Shown one piece after another: positions 1 through 11,391 of a stretch of 64,000 bases of DNA. Position 1 is the stretch's first letter, and every line of letters starts with the position of its first letter. A program made the translations under genes and the position numbers. Origin of the DNA: Isoetes taiwanensis (Eukaryota > Streptophyta > Lycopodiopsida > Isoetales > Isoetaceae); contig JAJEKV010000156.1 of NCBI GenBank assembly GCA_021234155.1, positions 1,086,230-1,150,229 of the forward strand, read 5' to 3'. The notes under the pieces are model-generated. The model searched no databases, had not been told where the DNA came from, and saw only the letters and a program-made list of their open reading frames with translations.

Positions 1-699
1 CATTCCCTCGTGTCTTTCTCATATGCAAGGCTGTTTCCAGGAGGTTCTAGAATATTCTAGAACCTACTTGCATGTGCGACACTAGGCATGATCTCATCCA
101 TTGGAGTGGCGTGATCCTAACCGTTAGCCTAGATATATAAGGAGGCATCTCCTTCTTGTCGAACCATTCCGGTTCAATGCCAGTCTTGAGCCTTCTAGGC
201 ATCCGTCTCGTGTTCTTGCTTGCCTTCGAGCTATTGTACTCTTGATTCTTGTTCATATATCAGATTCTTTACCGATCTTGGCGTATTTCTTCTGTATTTC
301 TTGCATATTTTCCATGTATTTTTCTTGTTTTTGCATAGGTTCATGACAATAACAATGAAACATGAACTTAAAGGAAAAATGGAAAAGTACATCAACATGG
401 TATAATCTAAAAAGAAAACAAGCACCATCAAAACTACAACAAGCAAAATAACACAAGTCATCACAGACTCCAAGGTTCCAGCTTCGGTTAACCCACCAAA
501 GGATCTTCTATGTGCAATCTTATTTGATCCATGTCCACCTTTTCTGCGATATGTCCTCAACTATGAGGAGTTACGAGTGGTGCCACCCCAATTCTTAAAC
601 TAGGCCTTTCCAGAATGCTCAAGATCGCTGCATTCTGATGATTGCTCGCCGCGTTATGATGTTTCAAAATTTGCCTCTTTTTTATACTATCTGCCTTTG

Positions 700-1248
700 T
701 TATCGCTCTTGGATGGGGTCGATGTTGATAAGGTCTTCGACGTAGCAGACGTACCCTCCTTCTTCTCCCTCCTCCAGTTCTGAGCCTTCATTCTCTAGGA
801 ATAGCTGATCTTCTGCTGTGGAGGCAGAGGGCTCTATGTTCAGTGGCTGGATAGAGGGTTCCCCTATTTGAGTTTGGGCTCGGTTAGACAAGAATATGGC
901 TATAGCAGCAGTGTAAGAGAAATATCTCTTCCTGTTTATTGCTATAGTCATGTAGTCTGGCATCCGCACAACCCTGTTTTCTAAGTATTTGGCAATGTTG
1001 GAAACATCGCTCAATACGGCTTGAAGAGCTGTCCTTGGTGCAAAATATCCTATGCATGGAGGGAACTCTACCAAGGAAGGGCCTACTTTAGCTTGGAACT
1101 CTTGCATGATCTCTTGGTAGTATGGAGTATTATTTATTGTGGCACTTACATCAATCTCTTTTTGAAAGACTGCGAAGACTGAGTTGATGTCGACGTCGTC
1201 CACATGAGCAGTGGCGTTGTACCATCGCCTGAAGGATGAAGTGGCCAT
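700..1248 (-). CDS. Retrotransposon ORF B homologue (unknown function, 182 aa)
   Basis: An open frame of 182 codons starting MATSSFRRWYN and ending in an acidic tract (ELEEGEEGG). No known domain was recognised. It resembles the first 150 residues of the ORF at 44329 in the right-hand element. Both begin MA(A/T) followed by a tryptophan near residue 9 and an internal FYTEEM/EIMQEF block. Both then have a YLE/YF..AFA.AI stretch and an acidic tail, and both lie directly downstream of an H3-type ORF. Just upstream on the minus strand is a pyrimidine-AG sequence that could serve as a splice acceptor. The conservation of position suggests a real element protein, perhaps accessory to gag. This is inference from order and weak similarity; a profile alignment of the two would decide. 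Confidence 0.55.
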   Translation of the reverse strand: MATSSFRRWYNATAHVDDVDINSVFAVFQKEIDVSATINNTPYYQEIMQEFQAKVGPSLVEFPPCIGYFAPRTALQAVLSDVSNIAKYLENRVVRMPDYMTIAINRKRYFSYTAAIAIFLSNRAQTQIGEPSIQPLNIEPSASTAEDQLFLENEGSELEEGEEGGYVCYVEDLINIDPIQER

Positions 1249-1549
1249 GATGCTGATGCAACTGGGTTTAACAAACAGATGTGCAAGCGCCTCTATGATT
1301 AGAAAAATTGCCTTGGAGTGAGGAGTGAAGCTGTAGGCTGCAAATGAGAGCTATGTGTGTATTTATAGGCAGAACCCTAATTTTTGAGAATTTTTAGATT
1401 TTGGACATGTCTATCCTTTTGAGGTCTAACTAGGTATTTCATAGGTAGTCTAAAGTTGTAATATGTGGAAGACTTTCTAATGATCCTATTGCAACAAATT
1501 TCATCTAATTTGGAGGTGGTTTGGATAAGTTATGGCTGTTTAAATCTGA

Positions 1550-1619
1550 CCACTCACACAGTGTGCGAGAGGCTCGAGCTAAATTTTATCTAAGGCCCTG
1601 GGCATACTCTGTGAGTGGT
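1550..1619 (-). repeat. Structured hairpin repeat, copy 1
   Basis: About 70 bp with inverted ends (CCACTCACACAGTGTG and CTCTGTGAGTGG) around a GCTCGAGCTAAATTTTA core. Two more diverged copies lie at 1752-1823 and 3280-3353. This copy lies between the H3 ORF and ORF B of the left element. Confidence 0.7.
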
Positions 1620-1751
1620 GGGCTTCTGTTTGGGTCTCAGGTTACTCCAAAAATTTGGTATAAGGGCAGAATCTTGCTTATCTCGCAGAGTTAAGCTATA
1701 ATATGTCCTTAGTTTCTTGTTTTGGATTTTTTTAGGTTGGATCTGTAGTCA

Positions 1752-1823
1752 AACACTCATACAGTGTACGAGAGGGCCGAGCTAAAATTTAGCTAAGGCC
1801 CTATGCGCACTCTGTAAGTGGTG
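1752..1823 (-). repeat. Structured hairpin repeat, copy 2
   Basis: Second copy of the hairpin unit: CACTCATACAGTGTACG at one end, GCGCACTCTGTAAGTGG at the other, and the shared core GCTAAAATTTAGCTAAGGCC. It also lies between the H3 ORF and ORF B. Substitutions have occurred in both arms while most pairing is kept. Confidence 0.65.
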
Positions 1824-1904
1824 GGGCTCTATTTGCTTACTTTTTGTCCAAATCAAGCAAAACTAATTACACATGCTACCATTATGGCTACGTCAAGGAC
1901 ATTA

Positions 1905-3057
1905 TTACAGTTCACAACTTCGATTAAGCAACTTTAATATTCCAAAAAAATTTATGTACATGATGTAGCAGTCTTCCTTCTTGATAAACCTGGCCAGCTT
2001 CATGTCTCTAGGCATGCAAGTGACTCTTTTAGCATGAAGAGCACATGCTAGAGAATCTTCAAAATGCCGAACCAGCTTCTGCTCCACTGCTTCTTGCAAT
2101 GCGAGCAACATATCATCTGTTACTCGCTTGTCCTTGTCAAACTCTTGCAAGATCTCGCGGATCAATCTTGCAAAGGTGGCTCTTAGTATCAGAAGTCCAT
2201 AGCTCCACTGGAAATGCCGAATTTCTCAAGCAACTTTCACGAAGTATGAGTCCTTGCTCCTCTTCATGGGCTTGGTACCAGTCTTTTTGGGGGTGGCTTC
2301 AAGGTATTTTCCTTAGTGGGCCTTCCTCCTTCGACATACCGAACCTTGTGCTCCTCGTAATATTTGGCGTAAGCTTCGTACATCTTCACGTACTCTTTAT
2401 ACTCTGCCATCTTCTTCTTGTACTCTCGTTCCTACTTGAGTACATAGGACTCCTATACCAGTTTGCTTGGCTTCTTGGGGTCTGCAGTTGATTTAGGCCA
2501 GGCTGGGTAGCGAGATGGTGCCGCTACTTCTTGATCATTTGGGTTGGAGGGTCCTGTGTCATCCGTGCAGCGGGGTATCCTCCAAGCATCGTCGTCTGAG
2601 TCTGTATCTGAAGAAGAAGATGCAGGTCTATCGGGCTCCCTCTCCTTGATCTTCACCCCCTTGCTGGGCATCTTCTTTGTCTTCCTTGCAGGCTTCTTCA
2701 CCGGAAGTGGATCCTCGTCCTTTTTGACCCTTTGCCTTTGGAGTTCCTCCTTCTTTGCGAATCTTCTTTTCTTTGCTTCCCTCCTTCTCTTGCTGATCCT
2801 TCTGTGCAGTTTCAGGGTCTTGCTCTTCGTCATCTTGTTCCTCATCCTGCTGGGTGTCAGGATTCTGCTGCTGGTCTTGTTGGTCCTGATCCTCCCGCTC
2901 CTGCTCCTGTTCCTGGTGCTCCGGGTTTTGTTGGTTTGGGTTTGGATTTTGGGACTCTTGTGTTCGTGCTCGTTCTTGGCCTCCCTTGCTTTCTGTTTGG
3001 CAGCGAGGGCCTGGACGCTGGTTGATCCGCCTAGCAGTTTTGTTTGGTGTGGGCCAT
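1905..3057 (-). pseudogene. Retrotransposon ORF A: histone H3 tail, long linker, divergent H3 core
   Basis: From the ATG at 3057 (minus strand) the frame reads MAHTKQ, then one extra A shifts it. In the next frame it continues TARR, matching the start of histone H3 (MARTKQTAR). A Gln/Glu-rich linker follows. A lysine/arginine-rich stretch comes next (RRISKRRREAKKRR at about 2800-2760), then an acidic patch (DTDSDDD). A helical EYKKKMAEYKEYVKMYEAY segment interrupted by two TAG codons follows. The 3' end is an H3-like core: EIRHFQ, LIREILQEF, LALQEA, HAKRVTCMPRDMKLAR. It diverges strongly from canonical H3 at many sites (for example KDKRVTDDM where H3 has KTDLRFQSS). A stop (TGA) sits just before EIRH. 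The protein is therefore an H3 in which the tail and the fold are separated by roughly 250 codons. It is clearly broken now. H3 ancestry is strong; function is unknown. Confidence 0.75.
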
Positions 3058-3279
3058 GCTTTAAAATAGTCTGATCATCTTATGAGTGCGTAAAAATTGC
3101 CGTATTGGTCAAAGCGCAACAACTTGGAGGTGTACGGTGAGAATGAGGAACCCTAAGGGTCTATTTATAGGTCTGGGAGTTTTAGGGTTCCTATCTGCAT
3201 TTTTATGTTATCCTATTATTTAATACATTAGTGTTTCCTGGATTAAAATATTTGATTCCTTAAGACAAAATTTACTGCC

Positions 3280-3353
3280 GCCACTCACACAGTGCGCTAG
3301 AGGCTCGAGCTAAATTTTAGCTAAGGGCCCAGGCGCACTCTGTAACGGGTCAC
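3280..3353 (-). repeat. Structured hairpin repeat, copy 3 (leader)
   Basis: Third copy of the hairpin unit, in the leader between the PBS and the H3 ORF: CCACTCACACAGTGCGC and GGCGCACTCTGTAACGGG flank the core GCTCGAGCTAAATTTTAGC. The core itself is palindromic around AGCTAAATTTTAGCT. Confidence 0.65.
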
Positions 3354-3621
3354 TCCTTTTTTACTCTATTTTATGTTTTGTAGACACTTTGTATATTTCT
3401 TGGTGAGGTGACTCTATGATGGCCAAAATTCCAAGTTTCAAGATTTTTAGTTATACTTCTGTTAACTATTATTAGCTTAGCTTATTATTCTAAGATTAGA
3501 AATTTCTTTTCCCCATGTTTCGAGGCTCATGCTTGGGTTGCCATCCCTAAGACCGAAGATCTAGATTGTTAATACTACTAGGGGATTGGCCAGTGCTCGA
3601 TCTTGGTCCACCAAGATCATT

Positions 3622-3633
3622 GCTCTGATACCA
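3622..3633 (-). other. Primer-binding site (initiator tRNA-Met)
   Basis: GCTCTGATACCA on the plus strand is the complement of TGGTATCAGAGC, the standard plant tRNA-Met-i primer site. It lies one base inside the LTR end at 3635, which fixes the element's orientation as minus. Confidence 0.9.
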
Positions 3634-3634
3634 C

Positions 3635-5158
3635 TGTGACGTTCCCTGCTCGTATACGATGTTCCCATCGTATAAAAACCCGGAGTTCATCCCTTTGTCA
3701 ACGCACATGCTGACAGAGGCTGTCCACCTCGCACCAAACCCTTACTATCTGACAAGGAATCAATGAGGAAGAATGGATGTGCCATTCATCCCGTCTCTCT
3801 CGGGATCGTTGTAGCTGCAGAAACGTAAATAAACATAAGCACATAGCATCAAATGCACATAGTCCCACCTCGACGGATGGCTCACCATGTCATAACATCT
3901 GTAACCACAACATCAGTAACATCAACGTAAGGGAAATCTACCCAAGGCTCAGACTCAAGGGGATCGACTGACGGTTCGGGGCTCCAAAGGTCAAAGCAGG
4001 CAGAGTTCATAGCAATGGACTTGGCTAACTTAGAACGTGGTCATTGGTAGTCTGCTCTATCCGCCCCTCCTGTGCATACTTTGCAGAATAGGCTGATAAG
4101 TCTTGGGACTGGACCGAAGCCTGTCGGGTGCATAGCCAAGGGGGCTACTCCTAGGTTGCATCTTCCCTATCCTGATCAGGCAGGAGGAGATCACTCCCTC
4201 CAGAGGCATGCATGCCCGTCACAGGCGGCTAGAGAGCCACTGCTCGTCTACGACTTGAACCCCATTGAAGGTGACGCATCACCCAAGAAGTATCCAACCC
4301 ATGCCTTGCCCACACTTGGTGGTAAGCCATCAGGCCTAGCCCGCTAAGATCCCCGGTAGGCTTTACACGCCAGAGGGATCAATCTGTAATGGCACATGTC
4401 CTTATCTGCCGGTCTAGCCCCGCCATCCACAGCCAGGCGGGCTCTTATGCACAAGCCGCATTAATTGGGAATTAATGAAGCTATCTAGGTACATCAACTA
4501 CTAAGGCTTTCAAGGTCTCTACCCCCCTTCCAAATACATAGGAGTGCGCATAGAATAGAACATCATCATCCATAGAACTGAAATATAGAATAACATCTAA
4601 TCTATCTACCTAAACATACATGGTTAGGTTCCTTTGTTAGGGCTTGTGATCTCAGAATCTATAAGGCCTCTAAGGGTATTCTAACATACTAATCCAACTT
4701 ATTGCCAGACTGGAAGTCGGCATTGCACAACAGAATACCTAATCTTTGGCTTGCTCCAGCTCCTTGAAAAGCATCCATGCTCCTGTTCGGCCTGAAGACG
4801 ACTGAATCCGGAAGGTCTGTTGTGAAAAGCCGGCTTGGTGGCGTCTGGCAATGTGGAATGGCGCTAGCACTTGGCCGGAATAGCTCTTGGAAGATGGAAT
4901 GCGGAAAGGGATAGGTTTAGGGTTTCCCTTTAGCTCTTTTACATGACCCTTTTAGGGTTAGGGCCAAAAGGTCATGTGGGATTTTGCCATGTGGCAAAAG
5001 GGGTTAAATACACATTTAAAAGACGTGCAACATACGGAGTTGCCCTCTAGGGTGCAACCCTTTATGGTCTCCAAGTACATGTCGTCAAGGCGACATGTAC
5101 GAGTGACGTGGCAGTATAATATACATATTCATACTGTATATTATGCTGGAACGTCACA
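3635..5158 (-). repeat. 5' LTR of the left retrotransposon
   Basis: 1524 bp bounded by TGTGACG at 3635 and CGTCACA at 5158, a 7-bp perfect terminal inverted repeat. The segment around 4440-4500 is similar in reverse orientation to 41165-41220 of the right element's LTR (CCTAGATA, CCCATTAATT, CAAGAG blocks). The outermost 58 bp form nested inverted repeats (see findings). No ORF of note; 4072-4347 is open by chance. Confidence 0.85.
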
Positions 5159-5790
5159 CACGACTACTGGACCAATACTGCCCGAAAGACGAGCCTATTA
5201 GTCCAGGCTTAAGTTAACTGATCTCAATTGGCGTTTCTTCCTCATCCACCCTTGCCCCATCCAGTTCATATCTACATAAGCTGCCAGCTCACGAATATGG
5301 TTATGATCCTACCATTAGATCACATAATTTCCTCCTTTAAATGAGCCAATAAACAGTATCGAGACTCTGGATTTGTTTAATTACATCTCTAACAACTCTG
5401 CAAGATATGGCATCCAATGAAAATTTATTACCAAAGTTTAACATTACAGTGAAGCATGGCATCCTAGAAGCTTGGAAATAGTTATAGTTCCATCTTGAAA
5501 TTCAGGCAAGCCCATACTCTCTCAAGCTATATTATCTTTGTCTTAATCTCTACTTCATGTGTCTGGATGAGATATGTTATCTTTCTTTCTTCCCACAATA
5601 GCTTGGAGAATATTTAGTATAGATTAGATTAAAACCTGCATTCACCTCTTGATGCAGTGGTCAACACTGGCACACGACGATATCATCGGTCTCTCTACGC
5701 CTTACCCTAGGGATCTTTTTGTTTTGTTTTCTTTTTTTTTTTTTTTTTTTTAGGGCATCTAGTTGTCAAATACGATTGAGCTCTTATGCT
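5159..5790. other. Unassigned flank with a poly(T) tract
   Basis: No gene or repeat recognised. A T-rich run at 5719-5752 could be the reversed poly(A) of a minus-strand retroposon, but no body of such an element is recognisable on its right side. Confidence 0.4.
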
Positions 5791-5990
5791 GGGTTCACAT
5801 GGACAGATTGCCGATGGGACGGCTGAGTTCTTGCTGAACTTGAGCTGAGCCAGAAAAAATTCAGCCCGTTATGAGGATTCAGCTGTCGCGAAATGCTACC
5901 CGCGTGGCTGATTCAGCCGGAGGTATTTGAAGCAGCACGGAATCAGCTGCTTACATTTGCTGACCCAAAATGCTATCATGTGAACGGCCC
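5791..5990. mobile_element. Candidate short inverted-repeat element (MITE-like)
   Basis: Begins GGGTTCACATGGACAG and ends CTATCATGTGAACGGCCC, giving imperfect terminal inverted repeats sharing GTTCACATG. Length about 200 bp, with no coding capacity. I could not find a convincing target duplication, so the call rests on the inverted ends alone. Confidence 0.4.
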
Positions 5991-6199
5991 TTTAAAGCGT
6001 GCCGGAACATACACTATATCCCCAAACAAATTCACTGACTGACTCCAAAGTTCCAAAAATCTCTTCTCCCAAAGACGTGCATCCTCTTGGTTAGTGAAAT
6101 CTGCTCTATTTTAACTATCTGTCCTCCAGCACATTAGCCAAGCCCAATCTGTGAAAGAAGGTCCAGATCTGTTCATCAAATGAGGGAACAAATCTGGGG

Positions 6200-6861
6200 C
6201 TGTCCACAAATAGACCATCGTTCTAGAAGATGCGTTCGGCCTTTTGGACTAAAAGGCAACGCGGGATCTAAGCCGTCCATTTTATTCCTCTGTAAAATCT
6301 GGGCCGCACTACATGCGTAAGAACACAGGGGCTGGTACAAAAGGTCGAAATTGCCAAAAGGGACGCAAGAACCTTTGCTGAGGAGGAGCGCCTTCTTACA
6401 GATCGTCTCCGGTATGTATGTCGTTAGAGCCGTTTGAAGGATTTATTCTCGTTTTCCGGCGGTTCTGTTCGTATCTTGGCTTTGTCGCTTTAAAATACAA
6501 AGGGTTCATAACAACTGCGACTTCTAGGGCTTCTTACGGTGCTCTTCTAATACTTGGTTAGTTATGCTTTCTGTCGCTTATATCTCTATTCCTTGTTACG
6601 TAGATTAGAGTCCACAAAAGTTTTTCGCAGTTTCATGGCCCTCTTCTAATGGCGCTTTGCTTAGGTAGCGTGAGCGGTAGCGCTCCTGCCTTTGATGCTT
6701 TTGCTGACGGAAATTCTTACCAGCGCGAAGGCTTATCAGTTGAATTGTGTTGGTCCTCTCTAAAAAGGTGGGGGAAAAACCAAATTACCGATCATTCCTT
6801 AGGTTAAGAAAAAGATCTGACTTGCTACAGGAAAACAGATCAGATTATCTAAATTTTGGAA
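6200..6861 (+). promoter_or_regulatory. Upstream / 5' UTR region of the U2AF65 copy
   Basis: Non-coding. The stretch TCTCCGGTATGTATG at about 6406-6420 resembles a splice donor, and TTGCTACAGGAAAAC at about 6822-6836 resembles an acceptor. A 5'-UTR intron of roughly 420 bp is therefore possible. No clear TATA box was identified. Confidence 0.3.
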
Positions 6862-8645
6862 ATGACAACCTACGAGGATGAAGGTATTCAGTACAAGGAC
6901 CATGAATCTCCACCTCGGTCAAATTGGAGTCATGGGGGTTCATCTCCCTATGATGTGTATGAGATGGCAGGCCAAGAGAATGGGGAGCGCCGTGAGTCAA
7001 GTATAAGCAAGGAGAAGGATCGGGAAAGGGATAGGGCAGCAAGCAGGGAAAGAGACCGTGATCGAGACAGAGAGATGAGCAGGGAAGGAGACCGGGATCG
7101 TGATAACCGGGACAAAGACAGAGATAAGGACAGAGACAAGGAGAAAAGCAAAGACAGAGAGAGGGAAAAAAGCAGGGATGGAGATAGACACAGGGAAAGG
7201 GACCGTGATCGAGACAGGGACCGTGATCGGCGTCATAGAGATGATAGAGATCGAGAAAGAAGTGACAGAGACAGACATGAGAGGGATCGAGATCATCACG
7301 ATCGCCACAGAAGCCGGGATGATTATGATAGAGATAGGGACAGGGACAGGAAACATAGGCACAGATCTCGCTCACATTCCAGGTCTGTTCGGGATTCGCG
7401 TTCCAGATCCAGATCCAGATCACAAGATCGAAAGAGTAAACGCGCAAGTGGTTTTGATGTTCCACCACCTGGTGCTGCAGTTGTTCCAGGTGTAACACTT
7501 CCAGGGCAAATGCCTGTAGTGGCACAACCTAGTCAACCATTAATGCCTGCAATGTTTCCGTTTGCAAATAAAATTCCAATTCCTGGGATGCCAGCACCAG
7601 CAATGACCCAACAAGCTACAAGACATGCACGACAAGTTTACGTTGGAGGACTACCCCCCTTGGCCAATGAGCAGACTATAGCTTCTTTTTTTAATCAAGT
7701 GATGGTGGCTGTTGGGGGTAACACTGCTGGTCCAGGAGATGTTGTTGTTAATGTCTACATTAATCATGAAAAGAAGTTTGCCTTTGTGGAAATGAGGACA
7801 GTTGAAGAAGCTAGCAATGCCATGGCCTTGGATAGTATTATGTTTGAGGGATTTTCTGTGAGGATCAGACGGCCAAGCGATTATAACCCTTCAATGGCGG
7901 CCACTCTTGGACCGAGCCAGCCAAGTCCACATTTGAACCTGGCTGCTGTCGGGCTGACACCAGGTGCGACAGGAACTGTTGATGGCCCTGATCGCATTTT
8001 TGTTGGTGGCTTGCCATATTATTTGACAGAAGTACAAATAAGAGAATTGTTGGAATCATTTGGACCTTTGCGTGGCTTTGATTTAGTAAAAGATAGAGAC
8101 ACAGGAAATTCCAAAGGCTATGGATTTTGTGTTTATAGAGATCCTGCTGTTACTGACGTTGCATGTGCAGCTCTTAATGGCTTGAAAATGGGGGATAGGA
8201 CTTTAACAGTTCGCAGGGCAACTGCCAGTGGTCAGCAAAATCCAGACCAAGCTAATGTTTTGGGTGGTGTTTTGAATTCTATCAGGGGATTGATGTCAGG
8301 TATAAGTAATGGTTTTCCTGCTTCAACTGAAATTCCTACAAGGGTCGTGAGCTTAAACCAAGTGGTGGTCGCAGAGGAATTAGAAAGTGATGAAGTTTTT
8401 GAGGAAATTTATGAAGATATGAGAGATGAATGTGGAAAGTATGGCGCAATTTCTAACCTGGTGATTCCGCGGCCAAGACAAGGTCAAGAGGTGCCTGGTC
8501 TTGGTAAAGTTTTATTGAATATACAGATACCCAAGGTGCATCAAAAGCAAAAAATTTGTTGAATGGAAGGAAATTTGGTGGAAATACAGTAATAGCAGCC
8601 TTTTATCCTGAAGATAAATTTGCTAGGGGTGAGTATGGAGGTTGA
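6862..8645 (+). pseudogene. U2AF65: Intronless U2AF65 (U2 snRNP auxiliary factor large subunit) with one frameshift
   Basis: U2AF65 binds the polypyrimidine tract at 3' splice sites in the nucleus. The ATG at 6862 opens an RS-like domain rich in RD/RE/RS dipeptides (residues about 50-190), then a SKRASGFD motif. RRM1 has RQVYVGGLPP and KKFAFVEMRT. RRM2 has DRIFVGGLPYYL and SKGYGFCVYRD. A C-terminal U2AF-homology RRM contains GKYGAISNLVIPRP. The frame is lost in a T run at 8510-8513. From there the +1 frame continues as the expected U2AF65 C-terminus and ends FYPEDKFARGEYGG then TGA at 8645. As read, translation stops early at 8562 after 24 foreign residues. Plant U2AF65 genes normally have many introns; here the coding region has none, so this is probably a processed retrocopy. 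A single-base assembly error is possible. Confidence 0.85.
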
Positions 8646-11391
8646 GCTGTTGCATCTGCAAGTGGCCTCTTGTTCACTTATCTGTCAGGAGTAGCAGCTT
8701 GTATGTTAGTAACTTCTGGGGCGAAGGTTCTTTTTCCTTTTGTTTTGCAGTTGAAGGTCTGGAGGATCCTTCTGCTGAGAAGGCTGTAGGACAATGAAGG
8801 GAAAGCTTCCAGCATGGACAGAAATAACTTTCTAAAAAGCTGATTCTTCCTTTATTTTATGGTATGGACATTTTCCTCAGGTGAAAGCTACATAGGTGAA
8901 AACCCTTAGTGATTAGTTAAAGTCCTGCATTTCTGTGTCTCCCAAATGTATTTAGCATTGGGGTTACTCATTACTTGTGTAGTGGGGCTAGTTGGTTCAA
9001 AGACCTAATTTTTCTAGTGCAAGATATGTTTTCAATTTTATAAAGATGTTCAATGAAAGACTACGGAATTGGCTTATTTATGCAGGTGGAGCATAACTTA
9101 TGATATAATGTGAATTGAATAACTAATTTCTGGATTGTATGGTCTTGTTTACTATGTACAACCAAAGCTTTCTATTTTCAAACTTCTAGGATTTGCATTA
9201 TCCCTGTACTAATAGGTTTGTTTGTTTGCTTTCGTTTTCTTTCTTTTTTGAAGGAGGAACACTGAGTTGCTTCTAATGGATCCTTAATATATAACGGCAA
9301 TCGGTAAATGAAAGAATGCGATTTTACTTCCTCCCAAAAAATGAGGGTCATCCTTTTTCTTTGGCCCCGAGAGAATCTCATTTATTTTCCTTGGTAGTTT
9401 AGCTTGTCAATCATTTTATATTTTGCTGTCATGTTTATACAAAGTCCAAGGATGGTTTTGGTAGCAAGGCAAGTGGAAGGCTTCAAGATGTATGCTTGCC
9501 TACCTTACCATCAGTGATATTATTCTGGAGGTAAATCTGTGGCGCTGTTGTTTGGAGCCTCGGCATAGTTACAGGAATGGAAGAGTTATAACTCCTGTGT
9601 AGTTTTTATTCTTTATGCAGAGCCCAGCAAGCACCGACACTGGATGGATTTGCAATTCTAGATCGTGAGTGATTATATGAAAGGGCTACCATTAAGTTAT
9701 TTAGGGAATTAATGCCGCATTGTGATCTCACATTGTGCTACTAAACTGTGTGTGTGCTATTTATTTGCATGGAGAGCAGCGTTTTCTGGAGGAAACAGTT
9801 CATTTCCTCTTGTTTAGAAACCAAGATTTGTGGCGAGGCTTGCAAGAGCATTATAGTAGAGATGTAGTTGCTGTGGTTATTCCATAGTTACTGCATACCT
9901 TTAGTCGTGGGTAATGAGGATGAAATCAGGTCTTAGAGTTGTGCTGCAGCTGTTGTGGTAGTGTCTTTATGCATGGTAGATAACCATCTGTTGTTGCCAA
10001 GAATGGATTACAAATATTTTTGATGTACTGATCAATAAAACCCTTCTACGTGTTCTGTTTGCATAGTGCCATGATGGATTTTTCATCAGAAATGGATTGC
10101 CTTTTATGGCCATATTGTTATGTGCCTCAAACCACGCCTCGATTTCGATTTTGCATTAATCTGCAGAATGCAGCTCTGTACTTAATAGTTACTGGATTTT
10201 GAGAAAGAATCCTTTAATTTGTTGAATTTTTTTATAGAATTTTAGCCCGAAATTCTGCCTCAAACTAGAATGCAGCACAATAGCGGGCAGGTTTTGGACG
10301 AAGGGATATGCATCCCTCCCAAGTGATGAAAGTAATTGGTGATGAAAATAAATTGGCTAGCTGTCAAACTGTTCATTTTCATCACATGTGAGAGAGTAGG
10401 ATAGATGGCGAGCAGCAGACTGATAATAGAGATTTTGCCCATGGCTGTGGCTATCAAGATAAAGGAACTGGATTTGTTGCATCAAGATAAAGAACCGGAT
10501 TTGTTGCATTGGATGCTCTAAATTGGCTAGATCAAGAAGGCCCTTATCTATTGCATTGTACGCTTCAGATTGTTGGTTAAGGTGTTGTAGTTGTCTAATT
10601 GTACTTCGTCTATATGGATCTTATATTTTGAATAATAATTTAAAAGTTGGCTGATGGGTGTTCGATATGGCAAAGTAATGAACAGCACCTTTAAATTATG
10701 CCATTATTCTTCTAAAATTATAATGCAGAACAGGACTTCGTATTCTCAGGAGCGGCGCCGCTTCCCCTGCACTGTGCTTTCTTCTTCCAGACCCCTGGCT
10801 ATGGCCTGCTTGCACTGTGCTTTCTTCTTTCAGAAATCCCTGGCTATGGCCTGCTTCTAGCTCTGAGCAATATAAAAGATCATTTCAAGACATTGAGAAG
10901 GAGCGACATTGTGCTTTCAAGGTGTGCATGTCTTTGGCAGACAATCGCTGATGAAGCTTAACTGCAAAAGCTGAAGGAGCCAGAAATTTCCCTCTTTTTC
11001 CGCTTTTGCGTCTCCCGCCTTGGCCTTTCTGGACATGGTTTTGCAGAATAATTGCTTCCCGCTGCTTCTACTCCGGCAAAGAAAGACTGTCGCTGCTCCT
11101 TTGTTGCCGATTTCCTTGAGGACATCCCACAAAAAATACTCTGAATCATTTCCCTGTTTCCGAGGTTTGAATGGGACCTTTCAAAAAACACGTCTTCTGA
11201 TCTTCTAAGCCAAACCGAACCGCCTTTTGAGCTTCTAAGCTAAACCAAACCGGCAGATTGCATCATTTCGACAACATTTACTGCATGCGAACTGCGCTTG
11301 AAGGTCAGCTATGGCGGGTTCTAGAACTTCTACAAAACTACGTGGCATAATTAGATAGGTGGAAATTTAAAGGTGCCGTTCATTACGTCCT
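8646..11391. other. Mostly unassigned; 3' flank of U2AF65 and degenerate repeats
   Basis: No protein gene recognised. At 10769-10856 a 42-45 bp unit (CACTGTGCTTTCTTCTTxCAG and CTGGCTATGGCCTGCTT blocks) is tandemly duplicated. A segment around 10470-10680 (TTGTTGCATTGGATGCTC, TTGGTTAAGG, TTATATTTTG, AGTTGGCTGA) recurs in diverged form at about 11610-11890. Confidence 0.4.

Larger units (their letters stand above)
1..5158 (-). mobile_element. 5' part of an H3-encoding LTR retrotransposon, minus strand
   Basis: Read on the minus strand from 5158 downwards, this is a 5' LTR (5158-3635), a primer-binding site complementary to initiator tRNA-Met (3633-3622), a leader, an H3-related ORF (3057-1905), then a second ORF (1248-700). 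The element runs off the left end of the window, so gag, pol and the 3' LTR are not visible. The LTR starts TGTGACGTTCC and ends in ACGTCACA, like the LTRs of the complete element at 40508-53914. The order LTR, PBS, H3 ORF, second ORF is also the same. Sequence identity between the two elements is low outside short blocks, so they are related but not recent copies. Positions 1-699 hold only short broken reading frames that I cannot assign. The 5-bp target duplication cannot be checked because the other end is missing. Confidence 0.8.

Noticed and set aside
2544-3074. Plus-strand frame of 176 codons with many leucines
   Set aside because: It is the antisense of the charged linker of the minus-strand H3 ORF; the hydrophobic look is the complement of Glu/Gln/Lys codons.
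5719-5752. Poly(T) tract as the tail of a minus-strand LINE or SINE
   Set aside because: No element body or target duplication could be recognised next to it.
6948-7525. Long open frames on both strands opposite the start of the U2AF65 copy
   Set aside because: They are antisense or shifted readings of the RD/RE/RS repeats, whose base composition keeps other frames open.
8620-8765. Possible retained last intron (GGTGAGT to TTTTGCAG) in the U2AF65 copy
   Set aside because: The frame already ends with the expected family C-terminus and stop at 8645, so the donor-like sequence is probably coincidental and the rest is 3' UTR.
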